From positions 124,001 through 188,000 of the forward strand of contig NZ_JACIJM010000003.1 of assembly GCF_014199395.1 (NCBI RefSeq): a stretch of 64,000 bases of DNA. The letters are read 5' to 3'. The position numbers and the translations under genes are program-made. Within the stretch, counting starts at the first letter, position 1, and every line of letters starts with the position of its first letter. Under the pieces are notes generated by a model. The model saw only the letters and a program-made list of their open reading frames with translations, did no database searches and was not told where the DNA came from. This DNA is from Yoonia ponticola. GTDB taxonomy: Bacteria > Pseudomonadota > Alphaproteobacteria > Rhodobacterales > Rhodobacteraceae. Below, piece by piece: positions 43,529-52,859 of the stretch.

Positions 43529-46029
43529 GTCGTATCTCCGCCGTCCGGATCCGAGATATCATCGGCCCTGCGCGTCTGATGGAATTCAGGCGCGGCGGGT
43601 CGCGTCTCAGCATCGTTATCCGTGTCAGAGTGGCGCAAAACCTCTGGATTACGCAACCAGATGTCGCGCTGTGCAAACGGAATTTCGATATTTTCTTCAG
43701 AGAACCTACGCGAGATCTGGAAGTTCAGCTCGGATTGAACCGACATGATGAAATTCACATCGCGCAAGATCGCCCGAATTTCAAATTCCAACGCATCTGC
43801 GCCAAAGTTCATAAAGTAGATGCTCGGCGGCGGCGTCATAACGACCATCGGATGCGCTTCTGCGATCTCGCGCAGAATGCCCGCGACGCGGTCCACGTCC
43901 GTGCCATAGGCGACACCGATTTTCAGGATCAAGCGTCCCGCAAGGTTGCCGCGCGTCCAGTTAATCACTTGGTTACTGATCAGATCGGCGTTCGGCACAA
44001 TGACATCTGTGCGGTCAAACGTCTCAATCCGCGTTGCACGCACCGAAATATCACGCACATACCCCATGCGGTCGCCGACCTCGATCCAGTCGCCTTGGCT
44101 GACGGGCCGTTCAATCAACAAAATGATGCCAGAAACAAAGTTCGACACAATCGTTTGCAACCCGAAACCGATACCAACCGACAACGCACCAGCCACAATG
44201 GCCAAGCTCGATAAATCAATCCCCGCGCTAGTGATCGCAATCACCGCCGCCAAGAATATCCCGACGTAGCCAAAGCCCGCGACAATCGCGTCCTGCGCAC
44301 CCAGATCAAGCGATGTGCGCGGCAGAACAGATGACCGCAGTGACGTTTTGATAAAGCCCGTCAGCAAATACCCGATGCTAAAGATCGCAACAAACGTCAG
44401 GAAATCAGACGGCGAAATCTTGGTCTGGCCCCATGTGTATCCGGCGGTAAAGCGGGCCCATGCGGACAACAAATCCGTGACCTGCGCGCCCCAGATCAAC
44501 GCGAACAATGGTGCGGCCAGCACAAACAGCGCAAAGCCCACCATCATCGGTGCCAATGCTTTTTTGCGGCCATCTTCGACGTCGTAAAGCAGGTCGTAGA
44601 TACGGAAACTCAGCGTTTGCAGATAGATGATAACGCCAATCAGGCCCAGCGACAGGCTGGTCGGAAACACAATCGCCCGCGCCGCCGCGTCATAGCCAAG
44701 CGCGGCAAGGATCGGTGCGGCAATCGCCACCAACTGCACAACCCGCCCGATAAACGACCGCGTGCGTCCAGCGCTCACATCAGGCCCTGCGTTTTCATCA
44801 GGAGCATGGCGCAGCAACGTCGCAAAGCGGAACAGCGAGACCGAAACGACAACAATAAACGGAAAAAACAGCACCGATGCATTGTCGGTCTGATCAGTGC
44901 CAGACTCCAGAAACGCCGCAAACGGTAACCGCAACGCCACGACCCACGCCAAGATCACACCATTTCGCCGCAACTGGTCGCGGATCGCTTTGACATGGTT
45001 CAACGGGCCATACCGGTCGCCTTCGGGAAAGAACTGCTTGCTCAGCCACGACGCCACGATGATGACAAAGCCCGCACGCGGCACCTGCTCTAACACCGCT
45101 TCGCCACGCACGCCGAACACATCAAGCCCGTGCAACCCGTAAGCCAATGCGATCAGCCCCAGCAACGGCAAAACGCCTTCCAACACCGCACCGATGGACT
45201 CGGCGATTACGCTTCCCGCTTTGGTTTTCGGATGTGGCATCAGGTTGTGAACCAACATCGGGCTGCGAATAAAAAGGTAAATCGCGACAAGAACCGAAAC
45301 AGCAGCCCATAACATGCGCAACTGATTGTAAGACGTCCAGTCGCGGCTCGTGATGCCAGCTTTGATCTCGGCAGCCATGGTCGTGATACCGCTGACCACT
45401 TGGGTCACGGCATCCGGCCATAGTGTCGGGTTCAACGGCGACACACTGCGTTCCATCAACGCGGCTGTCTGCTTGGCCCGTAATTTCACTTCGATTTCCG
45501 TGATGATGCCGTCCGCACGCGCGTATGCTTCGGCGGCCAACAAGCCCGGTGCCGCCAGATCATCGCGCATCGTGATTAGCGTTTCCCGGCGGGTGGTCAC
45601 AGTCTCGGCTTCGGTTTCGCCCTCGGCTGGCACCGCGCCAAGCGCCGTAATCTGCGCATTCACCGTCGCCAATCGCGCGTCATTTTCTGACATCGCAGAC
45701 GAGAATTCGTCGCGCCACGTGCTCAATTCGGTTCTGGTGCGCTCTAGCCGGAAGGACGACGTGCTATCGCTGAGCAGCACCTTTTCGACACGCAACGCGG
45801 TCCTGTCCCACGTCGCATAATCGATGCCCAGCAAATCGCCGATCACCGCGTCGTTCACCGCCTCTTTGGTCGATGGGACGTCGGACGATATGACGGCTTC
45901 TTCTGATATGACGGCTTCTTCGCTCTCGACAGTTTGAGCAAAACTCGCCGATCCGATCCAGACACTGATGATAAATGCAGTAATCGCCCAAATCAGGCGC
46001 GTGTTCGACTGCTTGGACGGCTGGTTCAT
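43525..46029 (-). CDS. Large mechanosensitive channel (DUF3772 + MscS)
   Basis: This 834-residue protein starts with a signal-like helix (IWAITAFIISVWIGSASFA). A periplasmic coiled DUF3772 region follows to about residue 240, then about nine membrane helices, then the MscS pore helix and beta domain (GFGLQTIVSNFVSGIILLIE, GDWIEVGDRMGYVRDIS). It releases solutes on hypo-osmotic shock. The start overlaps the cysK stop by 4 bp. The C-terminal tail is acidic and probably cytoplasmic. Confidence 0.9.
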   Translation of the reverse strand: MNQPSKQSNTRLIWAITAFIISVWIGSASFAQTVESEEAVISEEAVISSDVPSTKEAVNDAVIGDLLGIDYATWDRTALRVEKVLLSDSTSSFRLERTRTELSTWRDEFSSAMSENDARLATVNAQITALGAVPAEGETEAETVTTRRETLITMRDDLAAPGLLAAEAYARADGIITEIEVKLRAKQTAALMERSVSPLNPTLWPDAVTQVVSGITTMAAEIKAGITSRDWTSYNQLRMLWAAVSVLVAIYLFIRSPMLVHNLMPHPKTKAGSVIAESIGAVLEGVLPLLGLIALAYGLHGLDVFGVRGEAVLEQVPRAGFVIIVASWLSKQFFPEGDRYGPLNHVKAIRDQLRRNGVILAWVVALRLPFAAFLESGTDQTDNASVLFFPFIVVVSVSLFRFATLLRHAPDENAGPDVSAGRTRSFIGRVVQLVAIAAPILAALGYDAAARAIVFPTSLSLGLIGVIIYLQTLSFRIYDLLYDVEDGRKKALAPMMVGFALFVLAAPLFALIWGAQVTDLLSAWARFTAGYTWGQTKISPSDFLTFVAIFSIGYLLTGFIKTSLRSSVLPRTSLDLGAQDAIVAGFGYVGIFLAAVIAITSAGIDLSSLAIVAGALSVGIGFGLQTIVSNFVSGIILLIERPVSQGDWIEVGDRMGYVRDISVRATRIETFDRTDVIVPNADLISNQVINWTRGNLAGRLILKIGVAYGTDVDRVAGILREIAEAHPMVVMTPPPSIYFMNFGADALEFEIRAILRDVNFIMSVQSELNFQISRRFSEENIEIPFAQRDIWLRNPEVLRHSDTDNDAETRPAAPEFHQTRRADDISDPDGGDTT

Positions 46030-47075
46030 TCTTCTGCAAAAACCGATGGAATGTCAGCAGGCGCACGGTCCAGCCACGCCGGAACAGGCAGTCCTTTTTC
46101 CTTTAGGAACGCGGGGTTATACAGTTTCGACTGGTAGCGCGTGCCGTAATCGCACAGCACCGTCACAATCGTATGGCCCGGCCCCATATCGCGGGCCATG
46201 CGCATCGCACCCGCAACATTCACGCCCGACGATCCACCAAGGCACAGCCCCTCGTGTTCCATGATATCAAAAATCACCGGAAGCGCCTCTGAATCGTGAA
46301 TATTATAGCTAAAATCGGGCGTCAGCCCTTCGATGTTCTTGGTGATGCGGACCTGACCAATGCCTTCATTGATCGACGAGCCTTCGGTCATCGTCAGTTC
46401 GCCTTTGGTGTAATAATTGAACAATGCGGCCCCATCAGGGTCGGCCAAACCGATCTTGACGCCCTTCGGCTGCAAGGCTGCGGCAACACCGGCAAGCGTC
46501 CCACCAGAGCCCACAGCGCAGATGAAACCATCAACGCCGCCATCCGTCTGCGCCCAGATTTCGGGCCCTGTCGTTTCGATATGCGCCTGACGGTTTGCGA
46601 CGTTATCGAATTGATTGGCCCAAATCACACCTTCATTTGTGGTCCGCGACAATGCCTTGGCCAGACGTTCGGAATAGCGGATAAAGTTGTTGGGGTTGCG
46701 GTACGGTGCGGCAGGTACTTCGATCAACTCTGCGCCCGCAAGCCGCAACATGTCCTTCTTTTCCTGCGATTGCGTCTCGGGGATCACGATCACGGTTTTG
46801 AACCCCATCGAGGCCCCTACCAGCGCAAGGCCGATGCCCGTGTTGCCAGCCGTGCCTTCGACAATCGTGCCGCCCGGTTTCAAGTCACCCTTGGCGATCG
46901 CGTCTTTGATGATGAACAACGCCGCGCGGTCCTTGACTGACTGGCCGGGGTTCATGAATTCGGCCTTGCCCAAAATCGTGCAACCCGTGGCCTCTGACGC
47001 GCCGCGCAACTTGATTAACGGCGTGTTACCAACGGCGGCGGCAAGGTCGGATTTAATCGGCGCGGATAAGGACAT
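46026..47075 (-). CDS. cysK: Cysteine synthase A
   Basis: This PLP enzyme makes cysteine from O-acetylserine and sulfide. The catalytic Lys48 lies in NPGQSVKDRA, and the phosphate/substrate loop EGTAGNTGIGLALV follows at about residue 70. The glycine-rich PLP-phosphate site is GSGGTLAG. I start at the ATG giving MSLSAPIKSDLAAAVGNTPL (349 residues), as 40 upstream in-frame codons have no family character. The trgA-trgB-cysK order matches the Rhodobacter tellurite-resistance locus, where cysteine synthesis supports oxyanion detoxification. Confidence 0.92.
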   Translation of the reverse strand: MSLSAPIKSDLAAAVGNTPLIKLRGASEATGCTILGKAEFMNPGQSVKDRAALFIIKDAIAKGDLKPGGTIVEGTAGNTGIGLALVGASMGFKTVIVIPETQSQEKKDMLRLAGAELIEVPAAPYRNPNNFIRYSERLAKALSRTTNEGVIWANQFDNVANRQAHIETTGPEIWAQTDGGVDGFICAVGSGGTLAGVAAALQPKGVKIGLADPDGAALFNYYTKGELTMTEGSSINEGIGQVRITKNIEGLTPDFSYNIHDSEALPVIFDIMEHEGLCLGGSSGVNVAGAMRMARDMGPGHTIVTVLCDYGTRYQSKLYNPAFLKEKGLPVPAWLDRAPADIPSVFAEE

Positions 47076-47127
47076 GATCAGGGCTTTCTTTAGTGTTAAT
47101 CCTAAGTAGAACCCCGCGCCCTCAAAC

Positions 47128-48243
47128 TCAAGCGGTGCCGCGCAACCGAGCGCGATTCTGCGACAGCCAAAATAACATCGACACCAGCGCGGCATTATTC
47201 GCCTCGCCCGTCGCTATCAGCGCAAAGGCCGCATCAAACGGCAGGATATGCAGGCGCAAATCCTCGGATTCGCTTTCCAGACCGCCCGTATAAGTCATAG
47301 GCTCTGGCAGGTCGCAAATCCCCGCGAAACAAAAGAAGTAATCAGTCGAGCTGCCCGTGGACGGATAATAGGAAAACATCTTTTCCAAGGCGATGCCCGT
47401 CAATCCGGCTTCTTCTTCGCTTTCGCGCAAGGCAGCTTGTTCCGGCGTTTCGCCCTCATCAACCATGCCCGCGATAGGCTCCAACGCCCAAGGGTTTGAA
47501 TTACCACGCATAATCGGCGCCATGCGGATTTGCTCCACCAGCAACACGCGGTCGGTTTTCGGATCATAGGGCAGCACAAGCGCCGCATCAGTGCCTAAAA
47601 ACACCTCGCGCTGTAATGCCGCTGATCGTGATCCGGTAAAGGTTTTATGCTCTACCTGAAACGCGGCCAAGCGAAAGAAATCACCCGACAGCGTCGGCGC
47701 ATTCACCGAAAAATCGTCCGGCGCTGGCTGATATCGCACATCGGCTGGCATCGCTTCGACCTTTGCCCGCAAACGATTTGACGCGCGTTTCGCGATCATA
47801 TGCCACTGCGCACGCAACGCATCGCCAGCCAAAGGTGGATCAAACGACCCGATTTCAACAGCCATTTCACGGCTCAATGAACCAGATTGATCTTGCCACC
47901 GCGCCAGCGACCACGGCCTATCGGACACATCAACAGACGGTCCAGGCAGATAAGTTTGCGTGCTGACAACGTCGCTATCCACATCAACTTTGGCTGATAT
48001 AGGGTTGTAATCAAACGGTATTTCATAAGCATCCAGCCGTGCGACTTCAGCAGCGGTCAGATCATCCAGCACCATCCCATCCACGGATGCGCCAACACGC
48101 GCTACAATCGCAGGCAATGGCGACCTGCGTTGTTCGACCAGCGCATAATCGTGCAAAATAGCAGGCGTGACCGCGACATTCCGCGCCAGCAACCGTTCCC
48201 GCAAGACAGGATCAAGCAGCGTTCCGTAAATAAAAACAGTCAC
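47128..48243 (-). CDS. trgB: TrgB-type fusion of gamma-glutamylcyclotransferase-like and NUDIX domains
   Basis: The 371-residue protein joins an N-terminal AIG2/gamma-glutamylcyclotransferase-like domain (FIYGTLLDPVLRERLLARNV, 1-110) to a C-terminal NUDIX hydrolase. The NUDIX box GMVDEGETPEQAALRESEEE is complete and resembles ADP-ribose pyrophosphatases. It starts with GTG immediately after the trgA stop, so it is coupled to it. In Rhodobacter sphaeroides trgAB contribute to tellurite resistance; the chemical role of the fusion is not established. Confidence 0.85.
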   Translation of the reverse strand: MTVFIYGTLLDPVLRERLLARNVAVTPAILHDYALVEQRRSPLPAIVARVGASVDGMVLDDLTAAEVARLDAYEIPFDYNPISAKVDVDSDVVSTQTYLPGPSVDVSDRPWSLARWQDQSGSLSREMAVEIGSFDPPLAGDALRAQWHMIAKRASNRLRAKVEAMPADVRYQPAPDDFSVNAPTLSGDFFRLAAFQVEHKTFTGSRSAALQREVFLGTDAALVLPYDPKTDRVLLVEQIRMAPIMRGNSNPWALEPIAGMVDEGETPEQAALRESEEEAGLTGIALEKMFSYYPSTGSSTDYFFCFAGICDLPEPMTYTGGLESESEDLRLHILPFDAAFALIATGEANNAALVSMLFWLSQNRARLRGTA

Positions 48244-48684
48244 TTATGACCACCGCTTCGCAACAAATTCGACCAACAATCCGCAGACGACAGCGCCCAC
48301 GACCATCACGATACCCAAATCCATGCACGCAAACTGAACGGCATAGTCACCCATAATCTCGAACACACCGACGACGGCTTCAACGGGGCCGTCATACGCG
48401 TGGCGCATCGACTTTGAGATCATGTCACTGAAAGACATCAAGAAAAACACCCAGAACAACATCGCAACAGCCGTTGTGATCCCGTTGCTGACACCGGACG
48501 AGACGCCTTTGCCTGCCCGCGTACCTGCAAAAATCCACCCGACGAGCACCCCGATGCCGCCGTTTAACGGAAACCAATAGCTGGGCTGGCGGGCCTCCTC
48601 GAAATAGGCAGTCGCGGTATAGGCAAAGGCAAGGCCAAGCAGCCCAAAGCAAATAGCGGCCATAAGGCGAGCTGAGGTTGGCAT
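48244..48684 (-). CDS. trgA: TrgA-like membrane protein
   Basis: This is a 146-residue protein with about four membrane segments (LMAAICFGLLGLAFAYTATA, PLNGGIGVLVGWIFAGTRAG, AMLFWVFFLMSFSDMISKSM, LGIVMVVGAVVCGLLVEFVA). GGGAGA stands 8 bases before the chosen ATG; 35 upstream in-frame residues are discounted. Its position directly before trgB and cysK matches the tellurium-resistance TrgA of Rhodobacter. Function at the molecular level is unknown. Confidence 0.83.
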   Translation of the reverse strand: MPTSARLMAAICFGLLGLAFAYTATAYFEEARQPSYWFPLNGGIGVLVGWIFAGTRAGKGVSSGVSNGITTAVAMLFWVFFLMSFSDMISKSMRHAYDGPVEAVVGVFEIMGDYAVQFACMDLGIVMVVGAVVCGLLVEFVAKRWS

Positions 48685-48836
48685 GATCGGTGTCTCCCTG
48701 TGTGGCCCCGCCAATCGTTGCGGTCTTGTGCCGCTTTGGTCAGGGTCATCTGCGTTGGGATGTTTGTCCGCTATGACGGGGCGCAGCACAAGTGCGTCAG
48801 ATAAAACTTCCCCATGCGTTGCCAGATCGCCAACCC

Positions 48837-50258
48837 TTAGAAATCGCGCGACTGATACGCATCCAGCGCACGTTTGCGGCCCACATCCACCGGAACAACC
48901 GGTTCAGGATACGCATCCGACGCTGACAACCCCCAAGCCTTTGGTATCGCGTCAAAATATGACAACGCGGTGTCCGATGGATCATCTTCACCTTCGGCAA
49001 TCCACCGCGTCGCGTAGGTCCGGTTCTTGTCAAACTTGTCCAACTGCGTCACCGGATTGAACACCCGAAAATATGGCGTCGCATCAGGCCCCGACCCCGC
49101 CGACCATTGCCAGCCCATCGCATTGCTGGCCGGATCCCAGTCAATCAGGCAATCCGCAAACCAATCCAGCCCGATTTTCCAGTGGCACAACAGATGCTTC
49201 GTCAAATACGACGCCACAATCATCCGACCCCGATTATGCATGGTCCCCGTCACATACATCTCGCGCATCGCCGCATCGACAAAGGGAATTCCCGTCCGCC
49301 CTTGCTTCCACGCAATCACCTCTGGCGACGTTTCATCAGTATTCCATGCGAAACCATCCCAATCTTGCTTCCAATTCTCGCTCTCGATACGCGGCGTGTG
49401 GTGCGACAAATGATAGGCAAACTCGCGCCACACTAACTCTTTCAGAAAAACCTCAGCGTCCGATTTTCCATCGTGCAACGCCCGCCACCCCGCGTGCCAA
49501 CACACAAGCGGCGAAATCTCACCATAGGTCAGATTTTCAGATAGCCCGGACGTGCCCTGCACCCCCGGAATATCCCGTTTTGCCTTATAATCCGCGACAC
49601 GTTCCGCGATAAATTCATCCGACCGATCACGCGCCGCAGCTTCGCCGACGGTGCAATGCCCTGCTACAATGTCACCGCCACGATGCATCGCAGCACCCAT
49701 ATGCCAGTCGTCCAAATTATCCGATGCAGGCCAATCATTTGGTCCCAAAATCTGTTCTGGCGCAGGCAATGGCGCCGCTAATTCCCTTCCACGTACAGTC
49801 TTCCACATAGGTGTGAAGACTTTGTAAAAGCCGCCCGTTTTTGTCTCGACGGTCCAAGGTTCAAACAACAAATGCCCTGCGAAACTTTGTGCGTCGATCC
49901 CGTCATCCTTGAGCGCCGATTTCACTGCTGTATCGCGGGCCTTCGCCGTCACATCATACTGTCGTGACCAATAAACCGCATCCGCGCCTGTCTGAGAAAT
50001 CACATTAAGTATGACCTCTAATGCATTGCCATGACGCAATATTAACCGACTTCCAAGTGCAGCCAGATCATCTGCCAAAGCACGCACCGACATCCCCAAG
50101 CGCATACGCGCCGCCGCACCCTGACCTGAGGCGACTTCATCATCAATAAACAACGGAATAACCGGACGGCCCGTGGCACAGGCCGCCGTCAGGGCGTTAT
50201 GGTCGCCAAGCCGTAAGTCACGGCGGAACCATAGAATAATCGGGCGCAAGTCTGTCAC
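48837..50258 (-). CDS. phr: Deoxyribodipyrimidine photolyase
   Basis: This is a 473-residue cryptochrome/photolyase-family enzyme. It has an N-terminal antenna-binding alpha/beta domain (IILWFRRDLRLGDHNALTAA) and a C-terminal FAD domain with the conserved LVWREFAYHL, TGIPFVDAAMREMYVTGTMH and WQWSAGSGPDATPYFRVFNP. It repairs cyclobutane pyrimidine dimers using blue light. It starts with GTG and AAGGA upstream. It lies 152 bp before trgA on the same strand. Confidence 0.92.
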   Translation of the reverse strand: MTDLRPIILWFRRDLRLGDHNALTAACATGRPVIPLFIDDEVASGQGAAARMRLGMSVRALADDLAALGSRLILRHGNALEVILNVISQTGADAVYWSRQYDVTAKARDTAVKSALKDDGIDAQSFAGHLLFEPWTVETKTGGFYKVFTPMWKTVRGRELAAPLPAPEQILGPNDWPASDNLDDWHMGAAMHRGGDIVAGHCTVGEAAARDRSDEFIAERVADYKAKRDIPGVQGTSGLSENLTYGEISPLVCWHAGWRALHDGKSDAEVFLKELVWREFAYHLSHHTPRIESENWKQDWDGFAWNTDETSPEVIAWKQGRTGIPFVDAAMREMYVTGTMHNRGRMIVASYLTKHLLCHWKIGLDWFADCLIDWDPASNAMGWQWSAGSGPDATPYFRVFNPVTQLDKFDKNRTYATRWIAEGEDDPSDTALSYFDAIPKAWGLSASDAYPEPVVPVDVGRKRALDAYQSRDF

Positions 50259-50312
50259 AGCAATTCCTTCTTTTGCAACAAACTAGCGCCCCCAGAGAAA
50301 CGTCAAGGCTCG

Positions 50313-51296
50313 CTAGGCGTTCACATCAACGACAACGCGGCCCTTGATCTGACCTTTCAAAATATCGCGCCCCAGCGCAGGCAGATCGCTCAGCGTCGCA
50401 GGCTGCACCATCGCTTCAAGCTTATCCATCGGCAAGTCTTTTGCGATCCGGCCCCATGCGCGCAGGCGGTTGTCATAAGGCTGCATCACGCTGTCAATGC
50501 CCAGCAAATTAACGCCGCGCAGCAAGAACGGGATCACCGTCGCGGGCAATCCGGCACCGCCCGCAAGGCCTACCGCGCTGACCGACGCGCCGTATTTCAT
50601 CTGGCCCAGCACCCGCGCCAGCATCTCGCCACCGACGGCATCGACGCAGCCAGCCCATGTTTCGGCTTCAAGCGGGCGTTTTGTGGTCTCGTTCAAGTCC
50701 TCGCGCGCAACGATCTGCGTGGCACCAAGCGATGTCAGATAGTCCGCCGTTTCGGGCCGCCCCGTGACCGCCGCCACCTCGTGCCCCAAGCCCGCTAAGA
50801 TCGCAGTCGCCACTGATCCCACGCCGCCAGCGGCCCCCGTCACCAGCACAGGTCCGCCCTTGATCCCGTGATCTTCCAACGCCATCACGGCCAACATCGC
50901 GGTTAATCCGGCGGTGCCAACGGCCATCGCGCGGCGCGTGTCCAAACCTGCGGGCAATGGCACGAGCCAATCGGCTTTCACGCGGGCTTTTTGCGCGTAG
51001 CCGCCCCAATGGGCCTCGCCAACGCGCCAGCCGGTTAACACAACTTTATCGCCTGCCTTGTAGCGCGGATCATCCGATGCCTCGACGGTGCCAGCAAAAT
51101 CGATGCCTGGCACATGCGGATAATTGCGGACTAATCCGCCGCCCGGACCGAGGCACAGCCCATCTTTGTAGTTCACGGTAGAATATTCAACGGCGACCGT
51201 AACCTCGCCTGCAGGCAGGTCATCTAGGCCAATCCGGGTGATCTCGGCAGAGGTCTTACCCTCGTCATTTTTGTTCACTATCAATGCGTTAAACAT
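50313..51296 (-). CDS. acuI: AcuI-like acrylyl-CoA reductase (MDR superfamily)
   Basis: This is a 327-residue zinc-free medium-chain dehydrogenase of the YhdH/AcuI group. It has an N-terminal GroES-like domain (STVNYKDGLCLGPGGGLVRN) and an NADPH-binding loop (VTGAAGGVGSVATAILAGLG at about residue 155). AcuI reduces acryloyl-CoA to propionyl-CoA and is common in marine Rhodobacterales that degrade DMSP or metabolise 3-hydroxypropionate. AAGGAAG precedes the ATG. The rest of a DMSP pathway is not nearby. Confidence 0.87.
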   Translation of the reverse strand: MFNALIVNKNDEGKTSAEITRIGLDDLPAGEVTVAVEYSTVNYKDGLCLGPGGGLVRNYPHVPGIDFAGTVEASDDPRYKAGDKVVLTGWRVGEAHWGGYAQKARVKADWLVPLPAGLDTRRAMAVGTAGLTAMLAVMALEDHGIKGGPVLVTGAAGGVGSVATAILAGLGHEVAAVTGRPETADYLTSLGATQIVAREDLNETTKRPLEAETWAGCVDAVGGEMLARVLGQMKYGASVSAVGLAGGAGLPATVIPFLLRGVNLLGIDSVMQPYDNRLRAWGRIAKDLPMDKLEAMVQPATLSDLPALGRDILKGQIKGRVVVDVNA

Positions 51297-51324
51297 CGTT
51301 CTTCCTTATCTTATATCCGGTGCG

Positions 51325-52032
51325 TTAGGCGCGCGGCCCTTTCCAATCAATCGGGCAAATTTCCGCGGATTTACCGCCAAAATCCCAGACACGACCATAG
51401 TCGCGGACCCGCGATTTTGTGCCTTGCGCGGCGATAATCTCAGACCCCATCCAGTATTTCGAGTTGCTGACAACCACCGGTTCATCAGGATTTTTACCTG
51501 TAATCATCTCGATTTCACCTTGGATTTTGCGTCCAATGTAGATGCCGCGTTTCGTGCCATCGCGGATAATATCGACCTTTTCACGCTCGGCCCCGATGAT
51601 TTCAGAGACCAACATCGTGAACAGGCCCGTCGTGCCACCCGCCTGCCCAGAGAAGATTTTCAGCAGACCGTCGTAGGCTTTTTGTGTGGATCTTTCATCG
51701 ACATATGCGGCGACCTTCCAGTTACCTTCTGCCATGCGACCCGGAATATCGACCAGCAAACCGACGTTCAGACCGGACAGGTCTTCGCCTTCGAAGTGAC
51801 CGTCATCAATCGCGATGCCCATCCATGCGTGGCAATGCCCTTCGGTCGGGGGATGCGCGCCCAGCGACACGACGCAGGGGCAGAACGTCGTGCAGGAACA
51901 ATTCAGGAAAAGCTCGCCTTTGATCGCCCAATCTGTGGGCTGCATTTTGCTGCGTTTGGGGTTGGCCATGCGTTGGTCAATCCGCTGCGAAATCGCAATC
52001 TGATCCGAAGGTTCTCTTGTCTTTTCAACCAT
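51325..52032 (-). CDS. DUF1326 protein with Cys-rich motif
   Basis: This 235-residue protein is predicted cytoplasmic (no signal seen). The DUF1326 domain includes LNCSCTTFCPCVVSLG (about residues 43-58), whose four cysteines look suited to metal binding, and GHCHAWMGI shortly after. AAGGGA precedes the chosen ATG; an upstream in-frame start would overlap the neighbouring gene. It follows the DUF2182 membrane gene by 13 bp. DUF1326 and DUF2182 genes often travel together, but their function is not established. Confidence 0.82.
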   Translation of the reverse strand: MVEKTREPSDQIAISQRIDQRMANPKRSKMQPTDWAIKGELFLNCSCTTFCPCVVSLGAHPPTEGHCHAWMGIAIDDGHFEGEDLSGLNVGLLVDIPGRMAEGNWKVAAYVDERSTQKAYDGLLKIFSGQAGGTTGLFTMLVSEIIGAEREKVDIIRDGTKRGIYIGRKIQGEIEMITGKNPDEPVVVSNSKYWMGSEIIAAQGTKSRVRDYGRVWDFGGKSAEICPIDWKGPRA

Positions 52033-52045
52033 GTCCGTCCCTTTC

Positions 52046-52795
52046 TTAAAGTAAAACGAGCAGCACGCCCGCCCCAATTAACACCACGCCCGCAGGTTTA
52101 ATTAATCGATGACCAATCTGCGGTAGTTTCTCGAAAATCATGAATAATGTGGCAAGGCCCATCCACAGCAGGCTCATCACGCCGCCGACAAATCCCAGCG
52201 CCATAAAGCCCCAGCAGCAGCCCACGCAGAACGCGCCAAGGCCCAATCCCATGCGTACACCGCCAGCAAAACCGGTTTTCCAGTGGCCCAGAAAATAGGT
52301 CATCGGGCTGTGACAAACGCCGTGGCAGACTTCTTTTGCGCGGGTGAACTGGAATGCGCCGACGACAATCAACAGGCCAGATATAAACCACCCTGTTGTG
52401 GAAATCCCAAGGCTATCAACGACTTGCAAGCTGACAAGAAGGGTTTGCACGACACTGATCAGCGCCGCAAACCCGACCCAAGTCACAAAATACCCCAGCA
52501 GAACACCAATCCATCCGGCCCGCGTTCCGTCCGCACTGCGCATCAGGGCTTCATAGGTACGCAGCGTCGGGATCATCGTCGGCAACATCATCGCCGCCAT
52601 CATGATCGCCCACATCGGAAACAGCGCCCCGAAACTGGTCATGACCATCATATTCATGCCCACAGGCCGCCCGATCACGTCAACACCGGACATCCGCGCA
52701 AACATGAACATCGTCATCCAAGATACTATTATTGCGGCAAAAAATAGAATCCAAAGGATTGATCTGAATGAAATCTGAAGTGGTGAAGTGGTCAC
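52046..52795 (-). CDS. DUF2182 metal-binding-type membrane protein
   Basis: From the GTG at 52795, which GGGAGG precedes by 9 bases, this encodes 249 residues with about six or seven membrane helices. The AIMMAAMMLPTMIPTL segment is typical of DUF2182. Conserved candidate metal ligands are CHGVCHSPM and CVGCCWGFM, plus many methionines in the first half. The longer frame upstream lacks a ribosome site. It is divergent from a GntR regulator across 64 bp containing a strong dyad. Confidence 0.82.
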   Translation of the reverse strand: MTTSPLQISFRSILWILFFAAIIVSWMTMFMFARMSGVDVIGRPVGMNMMVMTSFGALFPMWAIMMAAMMLPTMIPTLRTYEALMRSADGTRAGWIGVLLGYFVTWVGFAALISVVQTLLVSLQVVDSLGISTTGWFISGLLIVVGAFQFTRAKEVCHGVCHSPMTYFLGHWKTGFAGGVRMGLGLGAFCVGCCWGFMALGFVGGVMSLLWMGLATLFMIFEKLPQIGHRLIKPAGVVLIGAGVLLVLL

Positions 52796-52834
52796 GATTT
52801 GCCGCCTCCCAACGCAAATGCTTGCCAAAAGATA

Positions 52835-52858
52835 TGTCAGACGTTTAATTGTCTGACA
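52835..52858. promoter_or_regulatory. Inverted repeat, probable FadR-type operator
   Basis: TGTCAGAC (52835-52842) and GTCTGACA (52851-52858) are a perfect 8-bp inverted repeat. The right half is also a FadR-family-like dyad, TTGTCTGACAA (52849-52859), ending at the regulator's start codon. It is placed to control both the regulator and the DUF2182/DUF1326 operon. Confidence 0.68.
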
Positions 52859-52859
52859 A

